DNA of 64,000 nt. Origin: Pseudomonadota bacterium. Its GTDB lineage: Bacteria; Pseudomonadota; Gammaproteobacteria; Burkholderiales; Casimicrobiaceae. Position numbers and translations under genes: made by a program. The notes under the pieces were generated by a model. That model made no database searches and had not been told where the DNA came from. It worked only from the letters and a program-made list of their open reading frames with translations. Below, piece by piece: positions 41,908 through 50,897 of this stretch. The stretch lies in contig JAFEDG010000142.1 in the NCBI GenBank assembly GCA_018241745.1, positions 1 through 64,000 of the forward strand, written 5' to 3'. How positions within the stretch are numbered: the first letter of the stretch is position 1; the number at the start of each line of letters is the position of its first letter.

Positions 41908-42816
41908 ATGGCGCGCGAACCGTCCGGGCGTGCTGGCGCCGTTGACCTCGCCGGGCTGATCGCGCGGGCCGAGGGCGTGCTGGCGCGCGTCGAGGCGCTG
42001 TTCCCGCCCGCCGCCGAAGACCCCGACTGGAAGCACGTGACGGCCGCGCGCTGGCGCAAGCGCGGCGGCCGTGGCTTCCTGCAGGCGGTTGCGCATCCGC
42101 ACGCGATCGACGCCGGCCAGCTCGTCGCCATCGACGCGCAGCGCCGGACGATCGACCAGAACACGCGCCAGTTCGTCGCGGGCCTGCCGGCCAACAACGT
42201 GCTGCTCACCGGTTCGCGCGGCACCGGCAAGTCGTCGCTCGTCAAGGCGATGCTTGCGAAGTACGCGACCAAGGGCCTGCGTCTCATCGAGGTCGACAAG
42301 GCGGACCTCGTGGATCTGCCCGACATCGTCGAGCGCATCGAGCGCGACCCGCGTCGCTTCGTCGTCTTCTGCGACGACCTCACGTTCGACGCCGGCGAGG
42401 CGGGCTACAAGGCGCTGAAGGTGGCGCTGGACGGTTCCATCGCGGGGACGGCGGGCAACGTGCTGATCTACGCAACGTCCAATCGCCGCCACCTGCTGCC
42501 CGAGTACATGGCCGAGAACCTCGAGACCAGGCACGTCGGCGACGAGGTGCATCCCGGCGAATCCGTCGAGGAAAAGATCTCGCTGTCCGAGCGCTTCGGC
42601 CTCTGGATTTCGTTCTACCCGTTCTCGCAGGACGACTACCTTGCTGCCGTGCGGCGCTGGCTCGACGCGTACGGCGTCGACGTCGCTACGCGCGACGACG
42701 CGGCCGTGACGCGCGACGCGCTGCAGTTCGCGCTCCAGCGCGGGTCGCGCAGCGGCCGCGTTGCGTCGCAGTACGCGCGCCACGTCGCGGGCACGCGCGG
42801 CCGGCGCGAGCGGTGA
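41908..42816 (+). CDS. DUF815 AAA+ ATPase of unknown role
   Basis: 302 aa. Walker A GSRGTGKSS (about 99-107) and Walker B RFVVFCDDLTF (about 151-161) with NVLIYATSNRRHLLPEY (about 186-202) as sensor 1. These are the marks of DUF815 ATPases, a conserved but uncharacterised family. The N-terminal 60 residues are helical. Five bp after argJ; its stop overlaps the GTG of the Nudix gene (GTGA), so these genes are likely co-translated. No partner protein is obvious. Confidence 0.88.
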   Translation: MAREPSGRAGAVDLAGLIARAEGVLARVEALFPPAAEDPDWKHVTAARWRKRGGRGFLQAVAHPHAIDAGQLVAIDAQRRTIDQNTRQFVAGLPANNVLLTGSRGTGKSSLVKAMLAKYATKGLRLIEVDKADLVDLPDIVERIERDPRRFVVFCDDLTFDAGEAGYKALKVALDGSIAGTAGNVLIYATSNRRHLLPEYMAENLETRHVGDEVHPGESVEEKISLSERFGLWISFYPFSQDDYLAAVRRWLDAYGVDVATRDDAAVTRDALQFALQRGSRSGRVASQYARHVAGTRGRRER

Positions 42817-43796
42817 CGGGCGACGGCGTCCCCGCGGCCGGCACCGCGCCCGACCCGCGTCCGCTGACGCGCGTCGCTGCTGCGGTGATAGTGCGGCCGG
42901 ACGGCACCGTGCTGCTCGCACAGCGCCCGCCCGGCAAGGCCTACGCCGGTTACTGGGAGTTCCCGGGCGGCAAGCTCGAGCCCGGCGAGACGCCACGTGC
43001 GGCGCTCGACCGCGAGCTGAATGAAGAGCTGGGCATCGTCGTCCGCGACGCGGCGCCGTGGTTCGTCCAGCGCTATGCCTACGCGCACGCGCACGTCGAG
43101 CTCCACTTCTTCCGTGTGTTCGCGTTCGACGGCGAACCAGTCGGGCACGATGGCCAGGCGTTCCGCTGGCAAGTGCCGGGGCGATACGACGTCGCGCCGT
43201 TGCTGCCCGCCAACACGCGCGTGCTCGCGGCACTCGAGCTGCCTGCCGTGTACGGCATCAGCTGCGCGGAGGATATCGGCGAGGATGCGTTCCTGCACCG
43301 CGCCACGCATGCATTCGCCGCGGGCCTTCGGCTTGCGTGCGTGCGCGAGAAGGCCTGGCCGCGCGCGCGGCGCGATGCCTTGGTCGCGCGTCTCAAGCCG
43401 CTCGCGGATGCCGCGGGCGCGAAGCTGCTGCTGAACGGCGACGCGGACGATGCGCGCCGGATGGGACTGGCCGGTATCCATTGGCCCGCCGCGACGCTGA
43501 TGGGGGCGCGCGACCGGCCGCACGACCTCGTCGTGGCCGCGTCATGCCACGATGCGCGCGAGCTCGCGCGCGCAGGTGCGCTGGGCGTCGATTTCGCGAT
43601 GCTGGGCCCCGTGCACGCGACACCGACGCATCCAGGCGCGACGCCGCTCGGATGGGAGGCGTTCGCCCGCCTGGTGGACGGTTGCACGCTGCCGGTCTAC
43701 GCGCTGGGTGGCCTCGGACCGGGTGACGTCGCGCACGCGCGCGCGGCGGGTGCCCACGGCGTCGCGCTGCGGCGCGCCGCATGGCCCGTCCACTGA
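42813..43796 (+). CDS. Nudix hydrolase fused to TMP-synthase-like domain
   Basis: 327 aa. The N-terminal Nudix domain (about 18-145) carries the complete box GGKLEPGETPRAALDRELNEELGI, MutT-like, suggesting removal of 8-oxo-dGTP. The C-terminal half (about 148-320) resembles thiamine-phosphate synthase, with ASCHDARELARAGALGVDFAM, GPVHATPTHPGATPLGW and ALGG phosphate-binding parts. The same fusion is known in beta- and gammaproteobacteria. Whether the ThiE-like half is catalytic is uncertain. Starts at GTG 42813, overlapping the ATPase stop; convergent with yacG, 4-bp gap. Confidence 0.88.
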   Translation: MTGDGVPAAGTAPDPRPLTRVAAAVIVRPDGTVLLAQRPPGKAYAGYWEFPGGKLEPGETPRAALDRELNEELGIVVRDAAPWFVQRYAYAHAHVELHFFRVFAFDGEPVGHDGQAFRWQVPGRYDVAPLLPANTRVLAALELPAVYGISCAEDIGEDAFLHRATHAFAAGLRLACVREKAWPRARRDALVARLKPLADAAGAKLLLNGDADDARRMGLAGIHWPAATLMGARDRPHDLVVAASCHDARELARAGALGVDFAMLGPVHATPTHPGATPLGWEAFARLVDGCTLPVYALGGLGPGDVAHARAAGAHGVALRRAAWPVH

Positions 43797-43800
43797 CGCG

Positions 43801-44013
43801 TCAGCCTTCGTCGTCGCGCGGCGTATCCGCGCCGCGCTCGCTGTCGCCCGCGGGATCGCCCTTCACCGCGATGCGGTAGCTCTCCGACGCCCACGCGCCG
43901 AGGTCGATGTTGCGGCAGCGTTCGGAGCAGAACGGACGGAACGTGCTCGTGGGCGTCCACGGCACGGTCTTGCCGCAGAGCGGGCACGGGACGACACGCG
44001 GCGACTCGCTCAC
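43801..44013 (-). CDS. yacG: DNA gyrase inhibitor YacG (zinc protein)
   Basis: 70 aa. Four Cys zinc site: CPLCGK (about 10-15) and FCSERCR (about 28-34), followed by [13 protein letters not shown], the usual YacG signature. Binds GyrB and inhibits gyrase in E. coli. The tail is acidic. Last gene of the minus-strand pilB-pilC-pilD-coaE-zapD-yacG series; 7 bp after zapD. Confidence 0.93.
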   Translation of the reverse strand: MSESPRVVPCPLCGKTVPWTPTSTFRPFCSERCRNIDLGAWASESYRIAVKGDPAGDSERGADTPRDDEG

Positions 44014-44020
44014 GGTCGCG

Positions 44021-44779
44021 CTACAGGTTGCAGAACATCATCTCGAACTCGACGTCGCGATCGACGACGGCGCCGCGCCCGGCGCCGTCGACGGCCAGGA
44101 AGCGGACGTTCAGCGCGTACTTGTTGGCGCTGATCTCCGGCACGCATGCGAGGTCGCGCTGGACGGTGAGGCGCAACAGTTGCGCGACCTTGTGCGTCGT
44201 CAGCATCAGCTGGAACACGCCATGGCGCGCGACGTGCGTGCTCGTGCGCCCGTGATCGCGCAGCAGCCGCAGGATGATCTTGATGCCCGCGTCGAGCGGC
44301 TCGAACGGCGCGAGCCAGCCCGCAAGGTCGTGGCGGCGCGCGTCGGGCGCGCGGTGCAGCCAGAAGTGGTAGGCAGGCAGGTCGAACTCGCAGACGCCGC
44401 CGGGCAACGCGGCGCGTTGCTTGATGGCCATCAGCCATTCGTTGTCGCGCAAGTGCTGGCCGACCTTGCCTGCCTGCGCGTGCAACCGCGAGCCCACGGT
44501 TTCCATCTCGGCGAGCAGCAGGTTGAGCGCGTGCGTCTCGATCTTGGGGTTGTCGCGCAGCGGCGTCAGCACCTGGCGCTGGCGCTCGAGTTCCTGCAGC
44601 AACTCCGTCTTCAGGTCCGCGCGTCCCGCCACTTCCGTGATCTCGAACATCGCCGTCAACGCCGCGTGATGCTCGTGCGCGTCGTCGGCTGCGGCGAAGA
44701 AATGCGCACGCGAGAACAGGTCCTCGAGCCGCATCAGCGTGCGTATCCGTTCATTCAGCGGATGCTCGTAGCGGATCAT
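44021..44779 (-). CDS. zapD: Cell division factor ZapD
   Basis: 252 aa, all-helical N-terminal part and beta C-terminal part, DUF1342 family. Crosslinks FtsZ filaments by binding the FtsZ C-terminal peptide. Opens [19 protein letters not shown], followed by conserved RDNPKIE and [12 protein letters not shown] blocks. ATG 44779, 78 bp after coaE. Together with ftsZ and ftsA in this window it completes much of the early divisome. Confidence 0.94.
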   Translation of the reverse strand: MIRYEHPLNERIRTLMRLEDLFSRAHFFAAADDAHEHHAALTAMFEITEVAGRADLKTELLQELERQRQVLTPLRDNPKIETHALNLLLAEMETVGSRLHAQAGKVGQHLRDNEWLMAIKQRAALPGGVCEFDLPAYHFWLHRAPDARRHDLAGWLAPFEPLDAGIKIILRLLRDHGRTSTHVARHGVFQLMLTTHKVAQLLRLTVQRDLACVPEISANKYALNVRFLAVDGAGRGAVVDRDVEFEMMFCNL

Positions 44780-44857
44780 CGGCAGCGACCGTGGTGGCGT
44801 TCGCGAGGGGGTTGGCGGGGCGGGCGGCCCGGCAGGCTGCCCGAGCGCGATTGTCGC

Positions 44858-45493
44858 CTAACTCCCGGCTTCCGTGGGACGATTCGTGTTGCCGCCGGCC
44901 GCGGCGAGGTCGAGGTAGCGCCGGTGCAATGCGGCGACCGCGGTGTCCAGCGCGTGCAGCGGGCCGCTGTTGTCGAGGACGTCGTGCGCGCGCGCGAGCC
45001 GCGCGCCGCGATCGAGCTGGGTGGCCATGATCCGGCGTACCGCCTCGGCGTCCACGCCCCCGCGCGCGACCGCGCGGCGCACCTGCGCGTCCTCCGGCGC
45101 GTCGACGACCAGCACGCGATCGACGAGGTGCATCAGGTTGCCGCGTTCGAGCAGCAGCGGCGCGCTGACGATGCCGTACGGGCTTTCGAAGCGGGCGGCC
45201 GCGTCGCGGATCGCGCGCCCGATCAACGGGTGGAGGAGGCCCTCGAGCGTCGCGCGGAACGACGGGTCCGCGAAGGCGCGTTCGCGCAGCCATGCGCGGG
45301 CGAGTGCGCCGTCGGGCGCCTCGGCATCAGGCCCGAACGCGGCCACGACCGCCGCGGTCCCAGCGGCGCCCGGCGCGGAAAGCTGGTGCGCGATTTCGTC
45401 GGCGTCGGCCACGTCGATGCCATGCGCGCGGAAGCGCGCGGCGACGGCCGACTTGCCGCTGCCGATCCCGCCCGTGAGGCCGACGATCCGCAC
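44858..45493 (-). CDS. coaE: Dephospho-CoA kinase
   Basis: 211 aa P-loop kinase performing the last step of coenzyme A synthesis. Walker A GLTGGIGSGKS (about 5-15), DADEIAHQL (about 30-38), SAPLLLERG and a C-terminal LDNSG block. GTG 45493 is the start; the family always begins with this strand. 32 bp after pilD. As an essential gene downstream of pilus genes it may need its own promoter. Confidence 0.94.
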   Translation of the reverse strand: MRIVGLTGGIGSGKSAVAARFRAHGIDVADADEIAHQLSAPGAAGTAAVVAAFGPDAEAPDGALARAWLRERAFADPSFRATLEGLLHPLIGRAIRDAAARFESPYGIVSAPLLLERGNLMHLVDRVLVVDAPEDAQVRRAVARGGVDAEAVRRIMATQLDRGARLARAHDVLDNSGPLHALDTAVAALHRRYLDLAAAGGNTNRPTEAGS

Positions 45494-45525
45494 CGGGGAC
45501 GCTCGTCAGTGGCGCGTGCGCCGGA

Positions 45526-46371
45526 CTACGGGAACCACAGCCGCATCAGAGCCGGACCGGCGAACAGCGCGATCGCCCCGGCGATCGCGAGGTAGGGCCC
45601 GAACGGCATCGGGGTCGCGTTGTCCCGGCGGCGGAACACGATCAGCAGGATCCCCAGCACGGCGCCCACGACCGACGACATCAGCACGATCAGCGGCAGC
45701 AGCTTCCAGCCGAGCCACGCACCGAGCGCCGCAAGCAGCTTGAAGTCGCCGTAGCCCATGCCCTCCTTGCCGCGGATCAGCTTGAACAGCCAGTAGACCG
45801 TCCACAGCACGAGGTAGCCGGCCATCGCACCGATCACCGCGTCGGCGAGCGGCACGAACAGGCCGAACAGGTTGGCGAGCAGGCCGCCCCATACGAGCGG
45901 CAGCGTGATGTCGTCCGGCAGCAGCTGCGTGTCCGCGTCGATGAACGTCAGCGCGATCAGCGCCCACAGGAAGAGGCTCGCTGCGACCGCCTTGGCCGTG
46001 GGCCCGAAGTACCACACGGCGCCGGCGGCCGCCACGCCACCCAGGATCTCGACGAACGGGTAGCGGGCAGAAATCGGCGCCTTGCATGCGCGGCACTTGC
46101 CACGCAGCACGAGCCAGGACACGACGGGAACGTTCTCGAACGCGCCGATCGCGTGGCCGCAGGCCGGGCATGCGGAGCGTGGCGTCCACAGGTTGTACGT
46201 CGCCGTGGGCACGGGCGTCTCGTTGCGGATCTCGGCCGCCTGCTCCGCCCAGCTGCGCTCGAGCATCTTCGGCAGCCGGTGGATGACCACGTTGAGGAAG
46301 CTGCCGACACACAGGCCGACGATGAGGGCGACGATCGTCGCGGCGAGCGGGTCGGTCAGCAGGTAGGGCAT
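45526..46371 (-). CDS. pilD: Type IV prepilin peptidase / N-methyltransferase
   Basis: 281 aa inner-membrane aspartyl protease that cleaves and N-methylates prepilins and type II secretion pseudopilins. A large cytoplasmic loop holds the zinc site CPACG...CRAC (about 68-95). Catalytic Asp residues are in FIDADTQLLPDD (about 144) and GMGYGDFKLLAALGAW (about 205). About eight helices. Starts at ATG 46371, 94 bp downstream of pilC. Confidence 0.95.
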   Translation of the reverse strand: MPYLLTDPLAATIVALIVGLCVGSFLNVVIHRLPKMLERSWAEQAAEIRNETPVPTATYNLWTPRSACPACGHAIGAFENVPVVSWLVLRGKCRACKAPISARYPFVEILGGVAAAGAVWYFGPTAKAVAASLFLWALIALTFIDADTQLLPDDITLPLVWGGLLANLFGLFVPLADAVIGAMAGYLVLWTVYWLFKLIRGKEGMGYGDFKLLAALGAWLGWKLLPLIVLMSSVVGAVLGILLIVFRRRDNATPMPFGPYLAIAGAIALFAGPALMRLWFP

Positions 46372-46465
46372 GGCGCGAGGGGCGGCGTGATCGGGGCGCC
46401 TGCCGCGCGGGCAGGACGCCGGGTACTGCGGCGGCGCCCAGGCGCGGACGCACGCCGCACCGTCG

Positions 46466-47692
46466 TCAGACCACGCTGCCCAGCTTGAAGATCGGCAGGT
46501 ACATCGCGACGACGAGGCCGCCGATGACCACGCCGAGGAACACGATGATGATCGGCTCGAGCAGGCTGGACAGCGCGCTCACCGCGTCGTCGACTTCGCG
46601 CTCGTAGAAGTCCGCGACCTTGCCGAGCATGCCGTCGAGCGAGCCCGATTCCTCGCCGATCTGCGTCATCTGGATGACCATGTTCGGGAACAGGCCGGTG
46701 TTGAGCATCGCGTTGGTGAGGCTCGTACCCGTGCTGACGTCCGTCTGGATTTTCTTCGTACCCGCGGCGTACAGCGCATTGCCTGCAGCACCGCCGACGG
46801 CGTCGAGCGATTCCACCAGCGGCACGCCGGCGGCGAACATCGTCGACAGCGTGCGCGTCCAGCGCGCGATCGTCGCCTTCTCGATGATGCTGCCGATGAC
46901 CGGGAACTTGAGGATCAGCCGGTCATAGCCCAGGCGGAATGTCGCCGAGCGCCGCAGCAGGAACAGGAAGCCGCCGATGACGCTGACAATGATCATAAAC
47001 ATCAGCCACCAGTAGGTGACGAAGAAGTCGGAGATCGCCATCACCAGCAGCGTCGGTGCCGGCAGGTCCGCGCCGAAGCTCGTGAACACGCTCTTGAACG
47101 CCGGGATCACCCAGATCATGATGACCCACACGACGACGATGGCGACGGTCATCACCGAGATCGGGTAGAAGAGGGCCGACTTGATCTTGCCCTTGACCGC
47201 GAGGATCTTTTCCTTGTAGACCGCGAGGCGGTCGAGGATCGCGTCGAGGATACCGGCGGTCTCGCCCGCGGCCACCAGGTTGCAATACAGCGCGTCGAAC
47301 TGCGCAGGATGCTCGCGGAACGCGGCGGAAAGGCTGGACCCGGCTTCCACCTTGTTCTTGATGTCCATCATCAGCCGCGAGAAGCGCGGGTTGTTGTGCC
47401 CGCGCGCGACGATCTCGAACGACTGCAGCAGCGGGACGCCGGACTTCAGCATCGTCGCGAGCTGGCGCGTGAAGAACGTCACTTCCTTCTCGCCAACCTT
47501 CTTGCCGCCGCGGAACGACTGCTTCTTGATCTTGGTGACGCGCACGCCCTGGCGGCGCAGGTTGGTGGTGACCACCGTCTCCGACGCGGCGCGGACTTCG
47601 CCGCGGACCTGCCGGTTGTTGCGATCCATGCCCTCCCACAGGTAGGTGAACTCCTTGACCTCCTTGCGGGCAGTTGCGGTTGCGGTTGCCAT
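46466..47692 (-). CDS. pilC: Type IV pilus platform protein PilC
   Basis: 408 aa GspF-family inner-membrane platform for pilus assembly. Two homologous GspF domains (about 70-195 and 275-398) each end with hydrophobic helices. Begins with an Ala/Thr-rich stretch before KEFTYLWEGMDRNNRQVRGE. Motifs FTRQLATMLKSGVPL and ARWTRTLSTMFAAGVPL mark the two repeats. 22 bp after pilB. Confidence 0.95.
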   Translation of the reverse strand: MATATATARKEVKEFTYLWEGMDRNNRQVRGEVRAASETVVTTNLRRQGVRVTKIKKQSFRGGKKVGEKEVTFFTRQLATMLKSGVPLLQSFEIVARGHNNPRFSRLMMDIKNKVEAGSSLSAAFREHPAQFDALYCNLVAAGETAGILDAILDRLAVYKEKILAVKGKIKSALFYPISVMTVAIVVVWVIMIWVIPAFKSVFTSFGADLPAPTLLVMAISDFFVTYWWLMFMIIVSVIGGFLFLLRRSATFRLGYDRLILKFPVIGSIIEKATIARWTRTLSTMFAAGVPLVESLDAVGGAAGNALYAAGTKKIQTDVSTGTSLTNAMLNTGLFPNMVIQMTQIGEESGSLDGMLGKVADFYEREVDDAVSALSSLLEPIIIVFLGVVIGGLVVAMYLPIFKLGSVV

Positions 47693-47714
47693 GGCGGTGT
47701 CCCCGTGGAGGCCG

Positions 47715-49436
47715 TCACTCGTTGGTGACGGCCTCGATTTCCTCGAGCGACGTCAGTCCCGACTTCACCTTCAGCAAGCCGGACTGGCGCAGGTTGCGGA
47801 TGCCTTCGGACTGCGCGAGATCGGCGATCTCCAGCGCGGTGCCGTTGCGCATGATCAGCTGGCGCATGTCGTCGCTGATCGTCATCACTTCGTAGATGCC
47901 GACGCGGCCCTTGTAGCCCGTGTCCTTGCAGTTGCTGCAGCCGCCCGGGCCGTAGGCCTGCCACGAGCCGTCCAGGTCTTCTTCCTTGAACCCGGCGCGC
48001 AGCAGCGCCTCGGGCGGGATGTCCTCGGGCTTCTTGCACGCCGGGCACAGCTTGCGCGCGAGGCGCTGCGCGGTGATCAGGATCACGGACGACGCGATGT
48101 TGAACGGGGCGACGCCCATGTTCTGCAGCCGTGTCAGCGTCGTCGGCGCGTCGTTCGTGTGCAGCGTCGACAGCACCAGGTGGCCCGTCTGCGCGGCCTT
48201 GATCGCGATGTCGGCGGTCTCCAGGTCGCGGATTTCGCCGACCATCACGATGTCCGGGTCCTGCCGCAGGAACGCCTTCAGCGCGACCGCGAACGTCATG
48301 CCTGCCTTGTCGTTGACGTTGACCTGGTTCACGCCCGGCAACTGGATTTCGGCAGGGTCCTCTGCCGTCGAGATGTTGATGCCAGGCTGGTTGAGGATGT
48401 TGAGGCACGTGTACAGCGACACCGTCTTGCCGGAACCCGTGGGCCCGGTCACGAGGATCATCCCGTACGGGCGCTTGATCGCGTTCAGCAGCGCCTGCTG
48501 CTGGTCGGGCTCGTAGCCCAGCGCCTCGATGCCGAGCTTCACGCCCGACGAGTCGAGGATACGCATGACGATCTTCTCGCCGAACAGCGTCGGCATCGTG
48601 GACACGCGGAAGTCGATCGACTTGTTCTTCGACAGGACCAGCTTCATCCGCCCGTCCTGGGGCACCCGCTTCTCCGAGATGTCGAGCTTGCTGATCACCT
48701 TGATCCGCGACGCGGTCTTGTCCTTGATCGCGAGCGGCGGTTGCGCGATCTCGTTCAGGATGCCGTCGATCCGGTAGCGGATCCGGTAATACCGCTCGTA
48801 GGGCTCGAAGTGGATGTCGGAGGCGCCCGCCGCGATCGCGTCCAGCAGGATCTTCTGGATGTACTTGACGACCGGGGCGTCCTCGACGTCCGAGGAAACG
48901 CCGTCGTCGTCGGCCGCCGACGAGCCGTCGGTGACCTCGACGTCGATGTCCTCGAGACCCGACGACATGTCCTTCAGCGTCGCGCCACTCGCCTCGACCA
49001 GCTTGCCGATCATCGCGACGAGCTTGTCGTCCTCGACGACGACCGGCTCGACGACGAGGTTGGTCTTGAAGCGGACTTCCTCGAGCGCCTGCAGGTTGGC
49101 CGGGTCCGACGTGGCGACGAACAGCCGGTTGCCGCGCTTGTTGAGCGGCAGCACGCGGCGCGCCTGGCTCATCTTGGCGTCGAAATACTCCTTCTGGATG
49201 TTCTCGCCGTCGTAGGCGGCGAGGTCCAGCAGCGGCACGCCGAAGGCACGCGAACCGAACAGCGCGAGCTGCTGCGGCGTCATCCGCTTGGTTTGCAGCA
49301 GTTGCTCGACGAACGTGATGCCGTTGGTCTGCGCCTGCGCCTGCAGCGCCTCGGCGTCGTAGTCCGAAACGACCCCCGCCTGGGCGAGCGCCCGGGCGAG
49401 ACCGCTGATGTTGCGGGTGGCGGCGTGCGTGGCCAC
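47715..49436 (-). CDS. pilB: Type IV pilus extension ATPase PilB
   Basis: 573 aa from GTG 49436. Powers pilus polymerisation. N-terminal GspE/MshEN domain (about 1-150), Walker A GPTGSGKTVSLY (about 319), Walker B region with DPDIVMVGEIRD, His box TLHTNDAP, and the tetracysteine zinc site CPAC...CSNC (about 452-490). Family homology begins near ISGLARALAQAGVVSDYDA. TTG 49514 could extend it but adds unrelated residues and would lie upstream of the sigma-54-like site's expected start point. Confidence 0.94.
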   Translation of the reverse strand: MATHAATRNISGLARALAQAGVVSDYDAEALQAQAQTNGITFVEQLLQTKRMTPQQLALFGSRAFGVPLLDLAAYDGENIQKEYFDAKMSQARRVLPLNKRGNRLFVATSDPANLQALEEVRFKTNLVVEPVVVEDDKLVAMIGKLVEASGATLKDMSSGLEDIDVEVTDGSSAADDDGVSSDVEDAPVVKYIQKILLDAIAAGASDIHFEPYERYYRIRYRIDGILNEIAQPPLAIKDKTASRIKVISKLDISEKRVPQDGRMKLVLSKNKSIDFRVSTMPTLFGEKIVMRILDSSGVKLGIEALGYEPDQQQALLNAIKRPYGMILVTGPTGSGKTVSLYTCLNILNQPGINISTAEDPAEIQLPGVNQVNVNDKAGMTFAVALKAFLRQDPDIVMVGEIRDLETADIAIKAAQTGHLVLSTLHTNDAPTTLTRLQNMGVAPFNIASSVILITAQRLARKLCPACKKPEDIPPEALLRAGFKEEDLDGSWQAYGPGGCSNCKDTGYKGRVGIYEVMTISDDMRQLIMRNGTALEIADLAQSEGIRNLRQSGLLKVKSGLTSLEEIEAVTNE

Positions 49437-49490
49437 GTGAGGTTCGGCAGTCGGTGCTCGTGGGTTAAACGGCTGGAAGCGGTGAAAACA

Positions 49491-49506
49491 AGCAACGGAC
49501 GTGCCG
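49491..49506 (-). promoter_or_regulatory. Candidate sigma-54 (-24/-12) promoter for pilBCD
   Basis: Minus-strand CGGCACGTCCGTTGCT matches the RpoN consensus TGGCACR-N4-TTGCW at every defined position except the first. The invariant GG and GC are 10 bp apart, as required. Expected transcription start near 49480 leaves a leader of about 44 nt to the pilB GTG. PilR-like enhancer sites would lie further right, inside the CBS-domain gene. Confidence 0.65.
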
Positions 49507-49537
49507 ATTGCCAAATCCGGCCATTCCTATGCCATTT

Positions 49538-50863
49538 TCATAACCCGTTCCGCTTCGATGATGCCCGCTCCCCCCCTGTTTGTAAAGGCAAAACCGGCTT
49601 CCCGACCGGTGGCAGCAGCCGCACGACTTTTATGGCACGGTCGACCGTTTGCAGCACTTCCGCGCGCTGGCCGGCGATTTCGCAAACCGCGCCGGCGTCG
49701 GGGATGTCGCCCAGGTGCTCGACGATCAGCCCGTTCAGGGTCTTGGGACCGGCGGTCGGGAAGCGCGTTCCGAGCCGCCGGTTCAGCGTCCGCAGCGCCA
49801 CCATGCCGTCGACGATCACGCTGCCGTCCGCCTCCCGGCGCCCGAAGTCGCTGGCACCGGGCGCGGCCGTCGTGAACTCGCCGATGATCTCCTCGATGAT
49901 GTCCTCGATCGTCACCAGGCCCTGCAGCTCGCCGTATTCGTCGACGACCAGGCCCAGGCGCTGGCGGTCCGCCTGGAATTGCGTCAGCTGCGTGAGCAGC
50001 GGCGTGCCGGCAGGCACGAAATACGGGGGGCGCAACTGGGGCTCGAGGTGCTCGGCGTCGACCTCGCCGGCCTGCTGCAACGCGACGATCTGCTTGATCG
50101 GGAGGATGCCGACGATGTCGTCGAGCTCGCCGCGGTAGACGGGCAGCCGCGTGTGGTACGACGTCGCGAGCTGCTGGCGCAGCAGCGAAGGCTTGGCGTC
50201 GAGGTCCAGCGCGTGGATCTGGTTGCGCGGCGTCATCACGTCGTCGACGGTGATCGACTCGAGGTCGAACAGGTTGGCGAGCAGCGCGCGGTGCTTGCCG
50301 CGGAAGTACTGCCCTTCCAGCACCAGCGAGCGCACCTCCTCCTGCGTCAGCCTCTCGTCGGCCTCGCTGCCCAGGTTGGCAAGGCCCATCAGCCGCAGCA
50401 GGCCCTGCACGAACAGGTTGACGAACCATACGATCGGGTAGGTGACCCGCAACAGCGGCGTCAGGATCGTCGCGGCCGGGCTCGCGATGCGGTCCGCGAA
50501 GTTGGCGCCGATCACCTTCGGCGTGATCTCGGAGAACACGAGGATCAGGAACGTCACGACCAGCGTGCCGCTCGCGAGCGCCCATTTCCCTTCCCCGAAC
50601 AGGCGCGCCGTCACCACCGCGGTCAGCGTCGCCGCGGCCGCGTTGATCAGGTTGTTGCCGAGCAGCAGCACGCCGAGCAGCTTGTCCGTCTCCGCGAGCA
50701 GCGCCAGCGCGCGCCGTGCGCCGGCGGAGCCGCGTTGCGCGCGGTGCCGCAGCCGCACGCGGTTGACGGCCATCATCGCGGTCTCGGCCAGCGAGAAGCA
50801 GCCGGACACCACGAGCAGCACGGCCAGCGTGATCAGGAGCGTCGAGAGCGGGACGACGTCCAT
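49538..50863 (-). CDS. CNNM/HlyC-CorC family membrane protein with CBS domains
   Basis: 441 aa. Four N-terminal hydrophobic helices form a DUF21/CNNM domain (about 1-190; SLAETAMMAVNRVRLRHRAQRG). A CBS pair follows (about 205-335; VDDVMTPRNQIHALDL), then a CorC/HlyC transporter-associated domain (about 350-430). Family members are linked to magnesium or cobalt efflux and to membrane integrity; the haemolysin label is historical. ATG 50863 lies 34 bp after ypjD, so the two may be co-transcribed. Confidence 0.9.
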   Translation of the reverse strand: MDVVPLSTLLITLAVLLVVSGCFSLAETAMMAVNRVRLRHRAQRGSAGARRALALLAETDKLLGVLLLGNNLINAAAATLTAVVTARLFGEGKWALASGTLVVTFLILVFSEITPKVIGANFADRIASPAATILTPLLRVTYPIVWFVNLFVQGLLRLMGLANLGSEADERLTQEEVRSLVLEGQYFRGKHRALLANLFDLESITVDDVMTPRNQIHALDLDAKPSLLRQQLATSYHTRLPVYRGELDDIVGILPIKQIVALQQAGEVDAEHLEPQLRPPYFVPAGTPLLTQLTQFQADRQRLGLVVDEYGELQGLVTIEDIIEEIIGEFTTAAPGASDFGRREADGSVIVDGMVALRTLNRRLGTRFPTAGPKTLNGLIVEHLGDIPDAGAVCEIAGQRAEVLQTVDRAIKVVRLLPPVGKPVLPLQTGGERASSKRNGL

Positions 50864-50897
50864 CGCGCGTCTCAGCCCGTCCCGGCGCGGCGAACCG

